A stretch of DNA of 64,000 nt from Humibacillus xanthopallidus. GTDB lineage: Bacteria; Actinomycetota; Actinomycetes; Actinomycetales; Dermatophilaceae. Below, one piece after another: positions 52,597 through 63,970 of this stretch (position 1 is its first letter; each line of letters begins with the position of its first letter). Made by a program: the position numbers and the translations under genes. The DNA lies in NCBI RefSeq assembly GCF_006716675.1, contig NZ_VFPM01000002.1, forward strand, positions 1 to 64,000. Reading direction: 5' to 3'. Below the pieces are notes generated by a model. It ran no database searches. It had not been told where the DNA came from and was given only the letters and a program-made list of their open reading frames with translations.

Positions 52597-53517
52597 GTGG
52601 AGGCCGGCACCCGAGACGCCTCGCCGCAGCCGCGCCGAGGGCGACCGGCCGCGGCGGCCCTCGCGGTCGGCTGTGTGCTCGGCCTCCTCTGCGGCTGCAC
52701 CTCGGGTGTGTCGGCAGGGCCGGCGGCTCCCGCCTCGGCGACCACCGGCACCGCACCCCCGGGTGTCGACCGGCCGTCCGCGACCGGAATGGAGGCCCCG
52801 CCCGGCGTCGAGCCGGCACCCACGGACCAGGCACCCACGGGACTGGCTCCCACCGCGCTCGCCGAGCCGGGACCGTCGATGACGGTGATCGAGGATGCTG
52901 CCCAGTGCACGGTGCGTCGCGAGCTCGCAGGTGCCGACCGCAGGGTGCCCATCGACGAGGTCTTCCCCGGGTGGAGCTCGGGTGGTTTCTCAGATCCCGG
53001 CGAGGTCGTGCCGGGGCGAGACGCCGCCGATCCGGCCCGGTGCCCCGGCGAGCTTCCGACCAACCCGTACTGCGACGAGACGTTGCCGTGGACCGGGTTG
53101 CTGTTCGACACCTTCGTCACCGCGAGCGGCGCTCGCCGGGTGGTGGATGGCTACCTCCTGGCCATGCCGCACGGCTCCGACCCCGAAGCGCCCCCCGAGA
53201 AGACGCCGGGCACCCGCGTCGTCACCTACCGACTGCTCGACCTCGCTCCCGGTGACCCGAAGGGTGTGGGCGCCTACCTCGACCGGTCCTTCCGCAGCTG
53301 CGCGCAGGCCCGCCCGGCCACCACCTCCGAGGTCCCAAGTGCCGCCGGCATCGAGGCGCTCATCGGCACGGCCCCGTCGGACTATCGCGCCCCGGCGGCC
53401 CAGCTCGTCCTGCTGCGTCGAGGCGACCACCTCGTGTGGGCCGTTCTCGACGGCGGGGGCTGGAGGACCGGCGAGCGCGCGCACGCCCTGCGGGTTCTCG
53501 TCGCGCACCTGCTCTGA
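52597..53517 (+). CDS. Putative secreted lipoprotein
   Basis: A 306-residue protein. The N-terminal stretch AAAALAVGCVLGLLCGCTSG holds a lipobox-like sequence with Cys near residue 33. A Pro/Thr/Ala-rich spacer with TDQAP and TGLAPT repeats follows, then a globular part with several Cys (AAQCTVRREL, DPARCPGELPTNPYCDETLP, FRSCAQARP). GTG 52597 lies 28 bp after the GNAT stop. I do not recognise the family; an envelope role is inferred from the signal alone. Confidence 0.65.
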   Translation: MEAGTRDASPQPRRGRPAAAALAVGCVLGLLCGCTSGVSAGPAAPASATTGTAPPGVDRPSATGMEAPPGVEPAPTDQAPTGLAPTALAEPGPSMTVIEDAAQCTVRRELAGADRRVPIDEVFPGWSSGGFSDPGEVVPGRDAADPARCPGELPTNPYCDETLPWTGLLFDTFVTASGARRVVDGYLLAMPHGSDPEAPPEKTPGTRVVTYRLLDLAPGDPKGVGAYLDRSFRSCAQARPATTSEVPSAAGIEALIGTAPSDYRAPAAQLVLLRRGDHLVWAVLDGGGWRTGERAHALRVLVAHLL

Positions 53518-53676
53518 TCGCCGGAGACCGCGACCGGACGCACGATCCTCCCGGTCTCGGGAAACCACGCGGGATGGCGCGCGGGACAGCACGCGGACAG
53601 GCATATGACCGCGACGGCATACATGGCAGGATCGTTGGCGGATCGTGAACCCGCTCATTCGACAGCAGGAGTAGCA

Positions 53677-54701
<1,025 letters not shown>

Positions 54702-54705
<4 letters not shown>

Positions 54706-55109
54706 GCGACAACCTGCTCGGCATCCCCGAGACCCGCCTCGCGGTCGACCCTGCAGCCGAGCGACTCGCTGCAGGGATCGACGCGGTGCAGGTCGCAGCG
54801 GCCTACCCGGCGAGCTCGCTCGCGTGGGCCGTCCTCGCGGAGGACGCGCTCGCCGACGGGGACCGCGACGTCGAGGCGTACGCGTACGCCCGCACGGGCT
54901 ACCATCGCGCGCTCGACTCCCTGCGCAAGAGCGGCTGGCGCGGGCAGGGTCCGGTGCCGTGGTCGCACGAGCCGAACCGCGGCTTCCTCCGCTCCCTCGC
55001 GGCGCTCGCCCGGGCGGCTCGCGCCATCGGCGAGAGCGACGAGGAGGCCCGGTGCACGCAGTTCCTGCGTGACAGCTCGGCCGAAGGTGCCCGCGAGCTG
55101 GGTCTCTGA
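54702..55109 (+). CDS. DUF3151 family protein
   Basis: A 135-residue soluble alpha-helical protein of the actinobacterial DUF3151 family: SDNLLGIPETRLAVDPAAER, VAAAYPASSLAWAVLAEDAL, YAYARTGYHRALDSLRKSGW, EPNRGFLRSLAALARAARAI. Almost always next to fba in actinobacteria, which this case follows (4-bp GTGA overlap). Function unknown; its TPR-like helices suggest protein binding. Confidence 0.9.
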
Positions 55110-55151
55110 CCCGCCGTTTCGCACCCACCCGACCGGACGGCATACGCCCGC

Positions 55152-55961
55152 ATGACGCTCTTCTGCTGTGACATCGACGGCACCCTGCTCAACGCGCACC
55201 GCACGCTCTCGGGGCGAACCATCGCCGCCATCCAGGCGGTGCGCGAGGCGGGGCACACCTTCGTTCTGTGCTCGTCGCGGATGCCGTCGTCGATGGCCGC
55301 GCTCGACCGTCTCTGCGGGGGCACGGGCGTGCCGCTCATCGCCTACAACGGGGGGCTCGTGATCCGTGACGACGGGAGCGTCGCGACCGACGAGCACATC
55401 GCTGCCGCCGATGCGCGCGTCGCCTACGACACGTGCGCGCGCCTCGGGCTGCACGGGAGCTTCTTCGCGGGTGACTCCTGGTATGCGTGGGGCCGCGACC
55501 GCTGGACCCAGCGGGAGATCAACCACACGGCCGTCGAGCCCTCGGCGGAGTCGGCGCACGACTACGCGGCCCCCGGGCGCATCGAGGCCGAGCCGCCGCA
55601 CAAGGTGATGGGGATGGGCGACGCCCACCTCGTCGACGAGCTCGAGCGCGTGCTCGCCGGGCGCGAGGGGCTCGTCACCTATCGCTCCAAGGCGACCTAC
55701 CTCGAGGTGGCGAGCGCCGAGTGCTCGAAGGGGGCCGGCGTCCGCTCGATCGCCGCCGACCTCGGCATCGACCTCGCTGACACCGTCTTCTACGGCGACA
55801 ACGACAACGACCTGTCCGCCTTCGCCGTCGTCGGCACCTCCGTCGCAGTGGCGAACGCGAAGCCGTACGTGCTCGAGGCGGCCTCCGAGGTCACCGCCGC
55901 GCACCACGCGGACGGCGTCGCGGCGCACCTCGAGCAGTGGCTGGCGGCGGACGCCTTCTGA
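55152..55961 (+). CDS. Cof-type HAD phosphatase
   Basis: A 269-residue HAD hydrolase of the Cof subfamily. Motif I FCCDIDGTLLNAHRTL, motif II FVLCSSRMPSS, then IAYNGGLVI, the C2B cap, and motif IV TVFYGDNDNDLSAFAVVGTS. Complete catalytic set. Likely a flavin- or sugar-phosphate phosphatase. ATG 55152 follows a CGGCATAC word at 55138-55145 in the 42-bp gap. Confidence 0.9.
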   Translation: MTLFCCDIDGTLLNAHRTLSGRTIAAIQAVREAGHTFVLCSSRMPSSMAALDRLCGGTGVPLIAYNGGLVIRDDGSVATDEHIAAADARVAYDTCARLGLHGSFFAGDSWYAWGRDRWTQREINHTAVEPSAESAHDYAAPGRIEAEPPHKVMGMGDAHLVDELERVLAGREGLVTYRSKATYLEVASAECSKGAGVRSIAADLGIDLADTVFYGDNDNDLSAFAVVGTSVAVANAKPYVLEAASEVTAAHHADGVAAHLEQWLAADAF

Positions 55962-55973
55962 CGGGCTCACGTC

Positions 55974-55992
55974 TGCTCCGCTGGGCGGAGCA
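55974..55992. terminator. Small hairpin after the Cof gene
   Basis: A perfect 8-bp stem TGCTCCGC, loop TGG, GCGGAGCA, 12 bp after the stop. Possible terminator before purA. Confidence 0.5.
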
Positions 55993-56064
55993 GGATGCGA
56001 GGGGGTTGGCCCGTTGGGCCCGGGGACCGGGCAGGCGAGCGGGGGCCCGGCGCTGACCCGATAG

Positions 56065-57414
<1,350 letters not shown>

Positions 57415-57468
57415 CGTCACTCAGCGGCCTACCTGATCATTGAAAGTGCTTGGAGCAGAAGGACATTC

Positions 57469-59265
57469 ATGACTGACAACGTCGTCGAGCAGAAGGTCGA
57501 GCTCGACTGGGTCACCCGTCTCGCCGACGAGGTCGTCGCCGAGGCGCAGCGCCGCGGCGTCGACGGGCCGATCGTGTGCGCGTCGGGCATCAGCCCCTCG
57601 GGCCCGATCCACCTCGGCAACTTCCGCGAGCTCATCACGCCGCACCTCGTCGCCGACGAGATCAAGCGCCGCGGCGTCGACTGCGAGCACATCCTCAGCT
57701 GGGACGACTTCGACCGCTTCCGTCGCGTGCCGAAGAACCTTGCAGGCGTTGACGATTCGTGGGAGCAGTACATCGGTATGCCGCTCACCTCCGTACCGCC
57801 GCCGGCACGCTCGCCGCACGCGAGCTGGGCCGACCACTTCAAGGCACCGCTCATCGAGGCCATGGAGGCCACCGGCATCGAGGTGCGCCAGATCAGCCAG
57901 ACCGAGCAGTACCGCGCCGGCGTCTATCGCGACCAGGTGTTGCTCGCGATGCGTGAGCGCTTCGCCATCGACAAGGTGCTCGACCAGTACCGCACCCTCG
58001 AGGCCGCTGAGAACGCGCGGCAGAAGGCGACCGGCAAGGGCAAGGGCGCCGGTCCCGGCGGCGGCAAGGGACCGAAGCTCACCGAGGAGCAGGCTGCTGC
58101 GGCGACCGAGGCCGAGCGGGGGTCGGGCGCGGCGAGCGAGGACGACGGCAGCGAGGGCAAGGCGGGCTACTACCCGTACAAGCCCTTCTGCACCGCGTGC
58201 GGCACCGACTTCACGACCGTCACCGCCTATGACGACGACAGCCACGAGCTGACCTACGACTGCACCCGGTGCGGTCACAGCGAGACCGTCGACCTGGACA
58301 CCTTCACGAACGGCAAGCTGGTCTGGAAGGTCGACTGGCCGATGCGCTGGGCGCACGAACACGTCCTGTTCGAGCCGTCCGGCGTCGACCATCAGAGCCC
58401 CGGCAGCAGCTTCGTCGTCGGCAAGGACCTCGCCCCGATCTTCGGCTGGGAGCGCCCGGTCGGACCGATGTATGCCTTCGTGGGCATCGCCGGCATGGCG
58501 AAGATGAGCTCGAGCAAGGGTGGGGTCCCGATCCCGACCGACGCGCTCGAGGTCATGGAGGCTCCGGTGCTGCGCTGGCTCTATGCCCGCCGGCGGCCCA
58601 ACCAGAGCTTCGACGTCGCCTTCGGTCCCGAGCTGCAGCGCCTCTACGACGAGTGGGATGCCTTGAACCGCAAGGTCGCCGACGGGTCGGCCCAGCCGGG
58701 AGATCTCGCCGCGCACCTGCGGGCGACCTCGACCGCATCGGGTGCGCTGCCGGCGACGCCGCGGCCGATGCCCTTCCGGACGATCGCCTCGGTCATCGAC
58801 GTGACGCAGGGTGACGAGGAGCAGGCCGTGCGCATCCTCAGCGACCTCGACCCCGACAACCCGGTCACCTCGACCGACGACCTGCGCCCGCGCCTCGACT
58901 GTGCCGAGCGCTGGATGCTCGGCTACGTACCGGCCGAGGACCGCACCATCGTGCGCACCGAGCCCGACGCGGAGCTGCTCGGCAGCCTCGACGAGCAGCA
59001 GCGCGAGTCGCTCCGGCTGCTCGCCGAGGGGCTCGACGAGCACTGGTCGCTCGACGGTCTGACCCACCTCGTCTACGGTGTGCCGAAGATCCAGCGCGGG
59101 CTCGACCCCGAGGCCAAGGTCAAGGACCCCGAGCTGTCGGCGGCGCAGCGCGCGTTCTTCGTGCTCGTCTACCGGCTGCTCGTGTCCAAGGACACCGGCC
59201 CGCGCCTGCCGACGCTCCTGCTCGCGGTCGGAGCCGACCGCGTGCGCAGCCTCATCGGCCACTGA
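57469..59265 (+). CDS. lysK: Class I lysyl-tRNA synthetase
   Basis: A 598-residue class I LysRS. The HIGH-type motif is in SGISPSGPIHLGNFRELIT (about residue 44-51) and KMSKS-type in GMAKMSSSKGGVP (about 344). Two CxxC zinc knuckles (FCTACGTDF and DCTRCGHSE, about 242 and 266) follow a Gly/Lys/Ala-rich insert (about 185-230), which makes the protein longer than most. The enzyme charges tRNA-Lys; most bacteria use an unrelated class II enzyme. ATG 57469. It follows purA by 54 bp. Confidence 0.93.
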   Translation: MTDNVVEQKVELDWVTRLADEVVAEAQRRGVDGPIVCASGISPSGPIHLGNFRELITPHLVADEIKRRGVDCEHILSWDDFDRFRRVPKNLAGVDDSWEQYIGMPLTSVPPPARSPHASWADHFKAPLIEAMEATGIEVRQISQTEQYRAGVYRDQVLLAMRERFAIDKVLDQYRTLEAAENARQKATGKGKGAGPGGGKGPKLTEEQAAAATEAERGSGAASEDDGSEGKAGYYPYKPFCTACGTDFTTVTAYDDDSHELTYDCTRCGHSETVDLDTFTNGKLVWKVDWPMRWAHEHVLFEPSGVDHQSPGSSFVVGKDLAPIFGWERPVGPMYAFVGIAGMAKMSSSKGGVPIPTDALEVMEAPVLRWLYARRRPNQSFDVAFGPELQRLYDEWDALNRKVADGSAQPGDLAAHLRATSTASGALPATPRPMPFRTIASVIDVTQGDEEQAVRILSDLDPDNPVTSTDDLRPRLDCAERWMLGYVPAEDRTIVRTEPDAELLGSLDEQQRESLRLLAEGLDEHWSLDGLTHLVYGVPKIQRGLDPEAKVKDPELSAAQRAFFVLVYRLLVSKDTGPRLPTLLLAVGADRVRSLIGH

Positions 59266-59281
59266 CCTCACGCAGAACCCT

Positions 59282-59339
59282 CCCGATCGAGAGAGCACTC
59301 CGTCGGCATCACCCCCGATCGAGAGAGCACTTCGTCGCC
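59282..59339 (-). repeat. Family B repeats, two inverted copies
   Basis: Two copies of CCCGATCGAGAGAGCACT-C/TCGTCG type (from 59282 and 59313), the reverse complement of the units at 61217-61306. They lie just after the lysyl-tRNA synthetase stop and before a terminator. Confidence 0.8.
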
Positions 59340-59365
59340 CTCGATCAGGGGAAGCGCGGCATACG

Positions 59366-59406
59366 GGAGGGGCCGCCCGACCCACGAACGGTCGAGCGGC
59401 CCCTCC
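59366..59406. terminator. Terminator hairpin between lysK and the M4 protease
   Basis: Arms GGAGGGGCCGC (59366-59376) and GCGGCCCCTCC (59396-59406) pair perfectly, with an inner CGAC/GTCG. Its loop shares CACGAACGGTCGAG with the family A hairpin at 61303-61345. It lies between convergent genes. Confidence 0.8.
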
Positions 59407-59424
59407 TTCATGCGGGGTAACGCG

Positions 59425-61002
59425 TCAGTTGACGTTCACGGCCGACCAGGCCGCGGCGGTCGCGTTGTACTGCGTGCTGCCGGCGCCGTAGAGGTCCGTG
59501 GCGGCCGAGAGCATCCCGGCGCGCGCGCCGGCGTAGGTCGTCGACGAGGTCCAGTACGTCGTCAGGGCGCGGTACCAGATCGCGGCGGCGGCGTCGCGGC
59601 CGATGCCGGTCACCGACGAGCCGTTGCAGGTCGGGCTGGTGTAGGTCACGCCATCGAAGACCTTGGCGGCCGTCCCCTCGGCCAGGAGGTAGAAGGCGTG
59701 GTTACCGACGCCCGAGGAGTAGTGCACGTCGAGGCTGCCGACCGTCTTGCTCCAGCAGTCGGCCGACGCGCCGTCGGTGCTCGGCTTGTTCATCCAGCGG
59801 AGCGGCTTCTTGGGCGACTTGAGCGAGAAGCGCTCACCGATGAGGTAGTCACCCGGGTCACCGGCCGTGTTGGCAGTGAACTCGACCATCGTGCCCATGA
59901 CGTCGGAGGTCGACTCGTTGAGGCCTCCGGACTCGCGACGGTATGCGAGTCCCGCCGTCGCGGACGTGACGCCGTGCGTCATCTCGTGCCCGGCGACGTC
60001 GAGCGAGACGAGCGGTCCGTAACTGACTCCGTCGCCGTCGCCGTAGCGCATGCAGAAGCACGTGTCGCTCCACGAGGCGTTGACCCAGTTGCTGCCGACG
60101 TGGACGAGGCTGCGAGCGCCCTTCCCGTCGTTCTTGATGCCGTTGCGGCCGAAGGTGTTCTTGTAGAAGTCCCACGTGGCGCCCACGCCGAAGTCGGCGT
60201 CGACCGCGGCGGACTGTCGGTTCGTGTTCGAGCCCGTCCCCCAGGTGTTGTCGGCGTCGGTGAAGAGCGTGCCGGTCGTCGAGGACGTCGAGCCGTTGTT
60301 GCCGTCCTCGGTGCGAGCGTTGCCGCGAGCCGGGTCGATCATCTGCCACTGGCCACCGGACGGCGTGGTCTGGATGGTGACGGTGCCGAGGTAGAGGCTG
60401 TTGCCCGTGCCCGCGTCGTTGATCTCGGTGGCCCACTGGTCGACGACCGCACCGGTGCGAGCGTCGACGAAGACCACCTTGCCGGCCGGCTCCTGGTGGG
60501 CGCCGACGCCGTCGACCTGGGTCTTCCAGACGAGACGGGCAGGGCCGTAGGCGTAGACGGCGAGAGTGGGCGTCGAGGTTCGTACGGTGAAGTCGGCTGT
60601 GGCGGCCGCGGTGTGCGCCGCGGTTGCCGCAGCAACCGTCGGTGTGGTCGAGGCGACCCGCACCGCGGTCGAGGCCGCGTTGACGCCCTTCCAGCCGCCG
60701 GCCTTGTCGGTGTGGACGACGAGGTCACCGCCGACGATGGGCAGACCCTTGAAGGTTCTGTCGAAGCGGACGTGGGTGGTGCCGTCAGGGTCGGTCGCGA
60801 CGCTTCGGCTCGAGAGGGACTGGTCCCGGTCGAGGCCGAAGGCAGCTCCGTGGGCGGTGGCCGCGGCGACGGCCCGGTCGATGCCGTTGCTCCCCGCTGC
60901 GGCCGGTGTGGCCGCCTGCGCACCGCTTGTGGCGATGGTGGCGAGAGCAGTAGCGGCGATCGCTGCGGTGGCGACCGTCGTGATGAGGCGCTTGTTCGTC
61001 AA
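59425..61002 (-). CDS. M4 (thermolysin-like) secreted metalloprotease
   Basis: A 525-residue secreted protease. Signal peptide to about residue 30 (ATSGAQA), an FTP/PepSY propeptide (RFDRTFKGLPIVGGDLVVHT), then catalytic domain: SLDVAGHEMTHGVTSATAGL has the HExxH zinc site, GLNESTSDVMGTMVEF the third ligand Glu, and VGNHAFYLLAEGTAAKVF the C-terminal domain. Calcium-site residues are likely. ATG 61002 follows CAGGAG. Probably nutritional; no inhibitor gene nearby. Confidence 0.93.
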   Translation of the reverse strand: MTNKRLITTVATAAIAATALATIATSGAQAATPAAAGSNGIDRAVAAATAHGAAFGLDRDQSLSSRSVATDPDGTTHVRFDRTFKGLPIVGGDLVVHTDKAGGWKGVNAASTAVRVASTTPTVAAATAAHTAAATADFTVRTSTPTLAVYAYGPARLVWKTQVDGVGAHQEPAGKVVFVDARTGAVVDQWATEINDAGTGNSLYLGTVTIQTTPSGGQWQMIDPARGNARTEDGNNGSTSSTTGTLFTDADNTWGTGSNTNRQSAAVDADFGVGATWDFYKNTFGRNGIKNDGKGARSLVHVGSNWVNASWSDTCFCMRYGDGDGVSYGPLVSLDVAGHEMTHGVTSATAGLAYRRESGGLNESTSDVMGTMVEFTANTAGDPGDYLIGERFSLKSPKKPLRWMNKPSTDGASADCWSKTVGSLDVHYSSGVGNHAFYLLAEGTAAKVFDGVTYTSPTCNGSSVTGIGRDAAAAIWYRALTTYWTSSTTYAGARAGMLSAATDLYGAGSTQYNATAAAWSAVNVN

Positions 61003-61216
61003 GGTGTGAACTCCTGGCTACCGGTCGGTCCCCCGAGACGATCGGATTGATCGTGTCGTCACCGTCGTGGGAGAGGGTGGGTCGGCGCCAGAGGCTCGGA
61101 GCAAGGTTTACCAGTGCTTGAAGAAGAAATGAATGAAGGACGGCCCGGCTCTCAGGTTGCTCACAGGTTGCAGGCTGTTTCCGGTCCAATCCGACCCAAA
61201 CCGACTCGTCAGGAGG

Positions 61217-61345
61217 GCCGACAAAGTGCTCTCTCGATCGGGGTGAGCCGACGGAGTGCTCTCTCGATCGGGGTGCGCCGACAAAGTGCTCTCTCGATCG
61301 GGGGAAGTGGCCACTCGACTCACGAACGGTCGAGTGGGCACTTCC
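61217..61345 (+). repeat. Family B (three units) joined to family A hairpin
   Basis: Three 30-bp family B units begin at 61217, 61247 and 61277 (GCCGAC-AAAGTGCTCTCTCG, then ATCGGGGTG). The last runs straight into a family A element with arms GGAAGTGGCCACTCGAC (61303-61319) and GTCGAGTGGGCACTTCC (61329-61345), one mismatch. This is the only place where both families touch. Confidence 0.9.
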
Positions 61346-61381
61346 ACCGGACCCGGGCGCGCGACGGCGCCGGGCAAGGAG

Positions 61382-61428
61382 CGGGCGAGGGGCGAGACCC
61401 TGGGGGGGTGAGTCTCGTCCCTCGCCCG
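61382..61428. terminator. Hairpin downstream of the helicase gene
   Basis: Arms CGGGCGAGGGGCGAGAC (61382-61398) and GTCTCGTCCCTCGCCCG (61412-61428) with one mismatch and a 13-base loop containing seven G. Possible terminator for the leftward helicase, though 160 bp past its stop. Confidence 0.55.
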
Positions 61429-61588
61429 AGCGCGTCCTCATTGGGGGGCGGGACTGCGCCGGACGCCGACTGGGTCTGGGGGGATAGACCGGCGGGGAGG
61501 GTGATTTCGCACTGCCGTCGACGTCTTGACCATCATTGCGTGTGCCGGGGGGCGACACTGACCACATCGACATTCCTTGAACAAGTCT

Positions 61589-63970
61589 TTACCTTGCTCT
61601 GGCGAACTCTTGCTCCTGCGCCGAGAGCACCGTCATGCGGTGGGCCGCGCGGGTCAGGGCCACGTAGAGGACGCGCACCCCGCCGGGCGACTCGCGCACG
61701 ATCTCGCGAGGGTCGACGACCACCGTCGCGTCGTACTCGAGGCCCTTCGTCGACATCGGGTCGACGACCTGGACACGCCCGTCGACACCGTCGTGGGCGA
61801 GCTCTGACAGAGGTGCGAGCCGGGCGGCATACGACGACGGCGTGATGACCGCGACGGACCCGTCGACCTCGCCGAGCAGGTGCAGGACGGCCTCCCGCAC
61901 CGAGCCCATGGGGTCCTCCCCGAGCGAGCCCTCGACCGGGTGGATGCCGGTCTCGCGCACCGCCTGCGGGATGTCGGCGTCGGGCACCTCGCGGCGCACG
62001 ACCTCGGCGGCGTAGTCGAAGATCTCGCGCGCGTTGCGGTAGTTCGTGTCCATGTGGAAGAGCTGGCGAACCTGACGGCCGTAGGCCTCCTCGCGCGCCG
62101 TCGTCGCCTCGTCGGGGTCGGGCCACGACGCCTGCGCCGCGTCGCCGACGACGGTCCACGACGCGGTGCGCCCCCGCAGGCCGATCATCCGCCACTGCAT
62201 GGGGGAGAGGTCCTGCGCCTCGTCGACGAGCACGTGGGCGTAGTCGTCGGGCTTGCCGATGCGTCCGGCGAGCAGGCGCTCGCGCGGGTCGGCCGAGCGC
62301 GTGTGCGACGTGTCCTCGCGCTCCGGCCGGTTGACCGGCTGCACCTCGGTGACGCCGTACTGCGTGAGGTCGTCGAACTCCTCGATCTCGTAGAAGCCGC
62401 GCTCCTCGGCCTCCTTCTCCTTGACCGGGCCGACGCGCCCGGCGAGGTCGTCGACGAGCGCCACGTCGGCCACCGACCACGTGCCGGTCTCGAGGGCCGT
62501 CGTGAACGAGCCGGCGAGCAGCTCGGCGTCGGCGGGGGAGAACGCGCCGCGTGCGTGACGACGCACGAGCTCGGGGTCGGCGAGCCAGAGCAGCACCTCG
62601 CGCGGGTCGACCTGCGGCCACCACTGCTCCATGAAGGACTCGACGTCGAGGTGGTCCTCCCACTTGTCGATGAACTCGGCCTTGGCGTCGCGCTCACCGG
62701 TCACCCCGAGGCTCGCCCACGCGGCCTCGCCGAGCGCGGCCTGGGCGACCGCGGTCGCGGCGTTGCGCTGGTGCTGGCGCAGCACCTGCGAGCGCACCCG
62801 GTCGAGCGCCCGGGCCTCGAGGCGCACGGCGCGCCCCGCGACCATGACCCTCAGCTCCGTCGGGGCGCCGGGCACGCGACCGCGCGCAGCGGCAGACAGC
62901 AGCGGGCGGATCCGCGTGGAGCCCTTGAGGCGCGCGACCTCCGGCGGGTCGAGCCGCTCCGCGTGCATGGCGTCGATGACGTCACCGAGCGCACGGAGGG
63001 TGACGCTGTCCTCGCCGAGTGACGGCAGCACGCGCTCGATGTAGGCCGTGTAGGCGCCGGAGGGGCCGACGACGAGGATGCCGCCCGACTCGAAGCGTCG
63101 CCGCTCGGAGTAGAGCAGGTATGCCGCGCGGTGGAGTGCGACGACCGTCTTGCCGGTGCCCGGGCCCCCGGTGATCTCGGTGACCCCGCGCGCGCTGGCG
63201 CGGATGGCCTCGTCCTGGTGCGCCTGGATCGTGGCGACGATGTCGCGCATGCGCTCACCGCGAGTGCGGGTCAGCGCCGCCATGAGGGCGCCGTCGCCGA
63301 CGATGACGAGGTCGTCGGGCGGCTCGGGCACCATGAGGTCGTCCTCGATGCCGATGACCGTGGCTCCGCGGCTGCGCAGCACCCGCCGCCGCAGCACTCC
63401 CATGGGCTGCGCCGGTGTCGCGCGGTAGAAGGCGGAGGCCGCGGGGGCGCGCCAGTCGATGACGAGGGGCTCGTAGTCGTCGTCGCGGACCCCGAGACGG
63501 CCGATGTAGCGCACCTCGCGGTCGTCGGGGCGGGCCTGCCGCTCGCCGCTGCCGTTGGCTCCGCCCGCGTCGTCGGTCCCGCCGGCGTCTTCGGTCCCGG
63601 CGGCCCCGCCGCTCCCACCGTGGCCGTTCGCGCGGGCCGCCGCCTCGCGCAGCATGGCGTGGTCGAGGTCGAGGCGACCGAAGACGAGACCTTCGTACTG
63701 GGTGTCGAGGGCCGTGCGCCGCTTGGCGGCGTGGAACATCAGGGCGTCGCGCTCGAAGAGGCCGGCCGCCTCCTCCATGCCGACCTCCGCGGACTTGGCG
63801 ATGTGGCCCCGGGCCAGGCCCTCGGCCTGCACGACGTCGGCGCGGTGGCCGGCCTTCTCGAGCTCCTCGTGGACCCGGTCGACGTGGGCCTGCTCGACGG
63901 CGATCTCGCTCGCGACGTCGTCGGTCACGTGTACGCCGCCGCGTCGCGACGGCGTGCCAGCAGGGGTCAC
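61589..63970 (-). CDS. HelD-like UvrD/Rep-superfamily helicase
   Basis: A helicase of about 790 residues related to HelD/HelR, which strip or recycle RNA polymerase. An N-terminal coiled-coil arm (AVEQAHVDRVHEELEKAGHR) precedes the helicase core: Walker A ITGGPGTGKTVVALHRAAYL (about residue 268), Walker B HVLVDEAQDLSPMQWRMIGL, motif QVVDPMSTKGLEYDATVVVD, and ALTRAAHRMTVLSAQEQ at the end. A Gly/Ala-rich insert lies near residues 110-150. GTG 63970 is used, but GTG 63928 is also possible and the frame is open to the window edge, so the true start may lie outside. Confidence 0.88.
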   Translation of the reverse strand: MTPAGTPSRRGGVHVTDDVASEIAVEQAHVDRVHEELEKAGHRADVVQAEGLARGHIAKSAEVGMEEAAGLFERDALMFHAAKRRTALDTQYEGLVFGRLDLDHAMLREAAARANGHGGSGGAAGTEDAGGTDDAGGANGSGERQARPDDREVRYIGRLGVRDDDYEPLVIDWRAPAASAFYRATPAQPMGVLRRRVLRSRGATVIGIEDDLMVPEPPDDLVIVGDGALMAALTRTRGERMRDIVATIQAHQDEAIRASARGVTEITGGPGTGKTVVALHRAAYLLYSERRRFESGGILVVGPSGAYTAYIERVLPSLGEDSVTLRALGDVIDAMHAERLDPPEVARLKGSTRIRPLLSAAARGRVPGAPTELRVMVAGRAVRLEARALDRVRSQVLRQHQRNAATAVAQAALGEAAWASLGVTGERDAKAEFIDKWEDHLDVESFMEQWWPQVDPREVLLWLADPELVRRHARGAFSPADAELLAGSFTTALETGTWSVADVALVDDLAGRVGPVKEKEAEERGFYEIEEFDDLTQYGVTEVQPVNRPEREDTSHTRSADPRERLLAGRIGKPDDYAHVLVDEAQDLSPMQWRMIGLRGRTASWTVVGDAAQASWPDPDEATTAREEAYGRQVRQLFHMDTNYRNAREIFDYAAEVVRREVPDADIPQAVRETGIHPVEGSLGEDPMGSVREAVLHLLGEVDGSVAVITPSSYAARLAPLSELAHDGVDGRVQVVDPMSTKGLEYDATVVVDPREIVRESPGGVRVLYVALTRAAHRMTVLSAQEQEFARAR

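Larger units (their letters stand above)
61003..61588. other. 586-bp repeat-rich gap
   Basis: No convincing gene. It contains the direct repeat TCAGGTTGCTCACAGGTTGC near 61151, the family B and A repeats (61217-61345), a hairpin at 61382-61428 and an AT-richer 60 bp near 61560-61620 before the helicase stop. It likely carries the M4 protease promoter. Confidence 0.6.

Noticed and set aside
61003..61588. Small RNA or riboswitch in the repeat-rich gap
   Set aside because: Hairpins exist but no known riboswitch core or promoter-terminator pair could be defined by eye.
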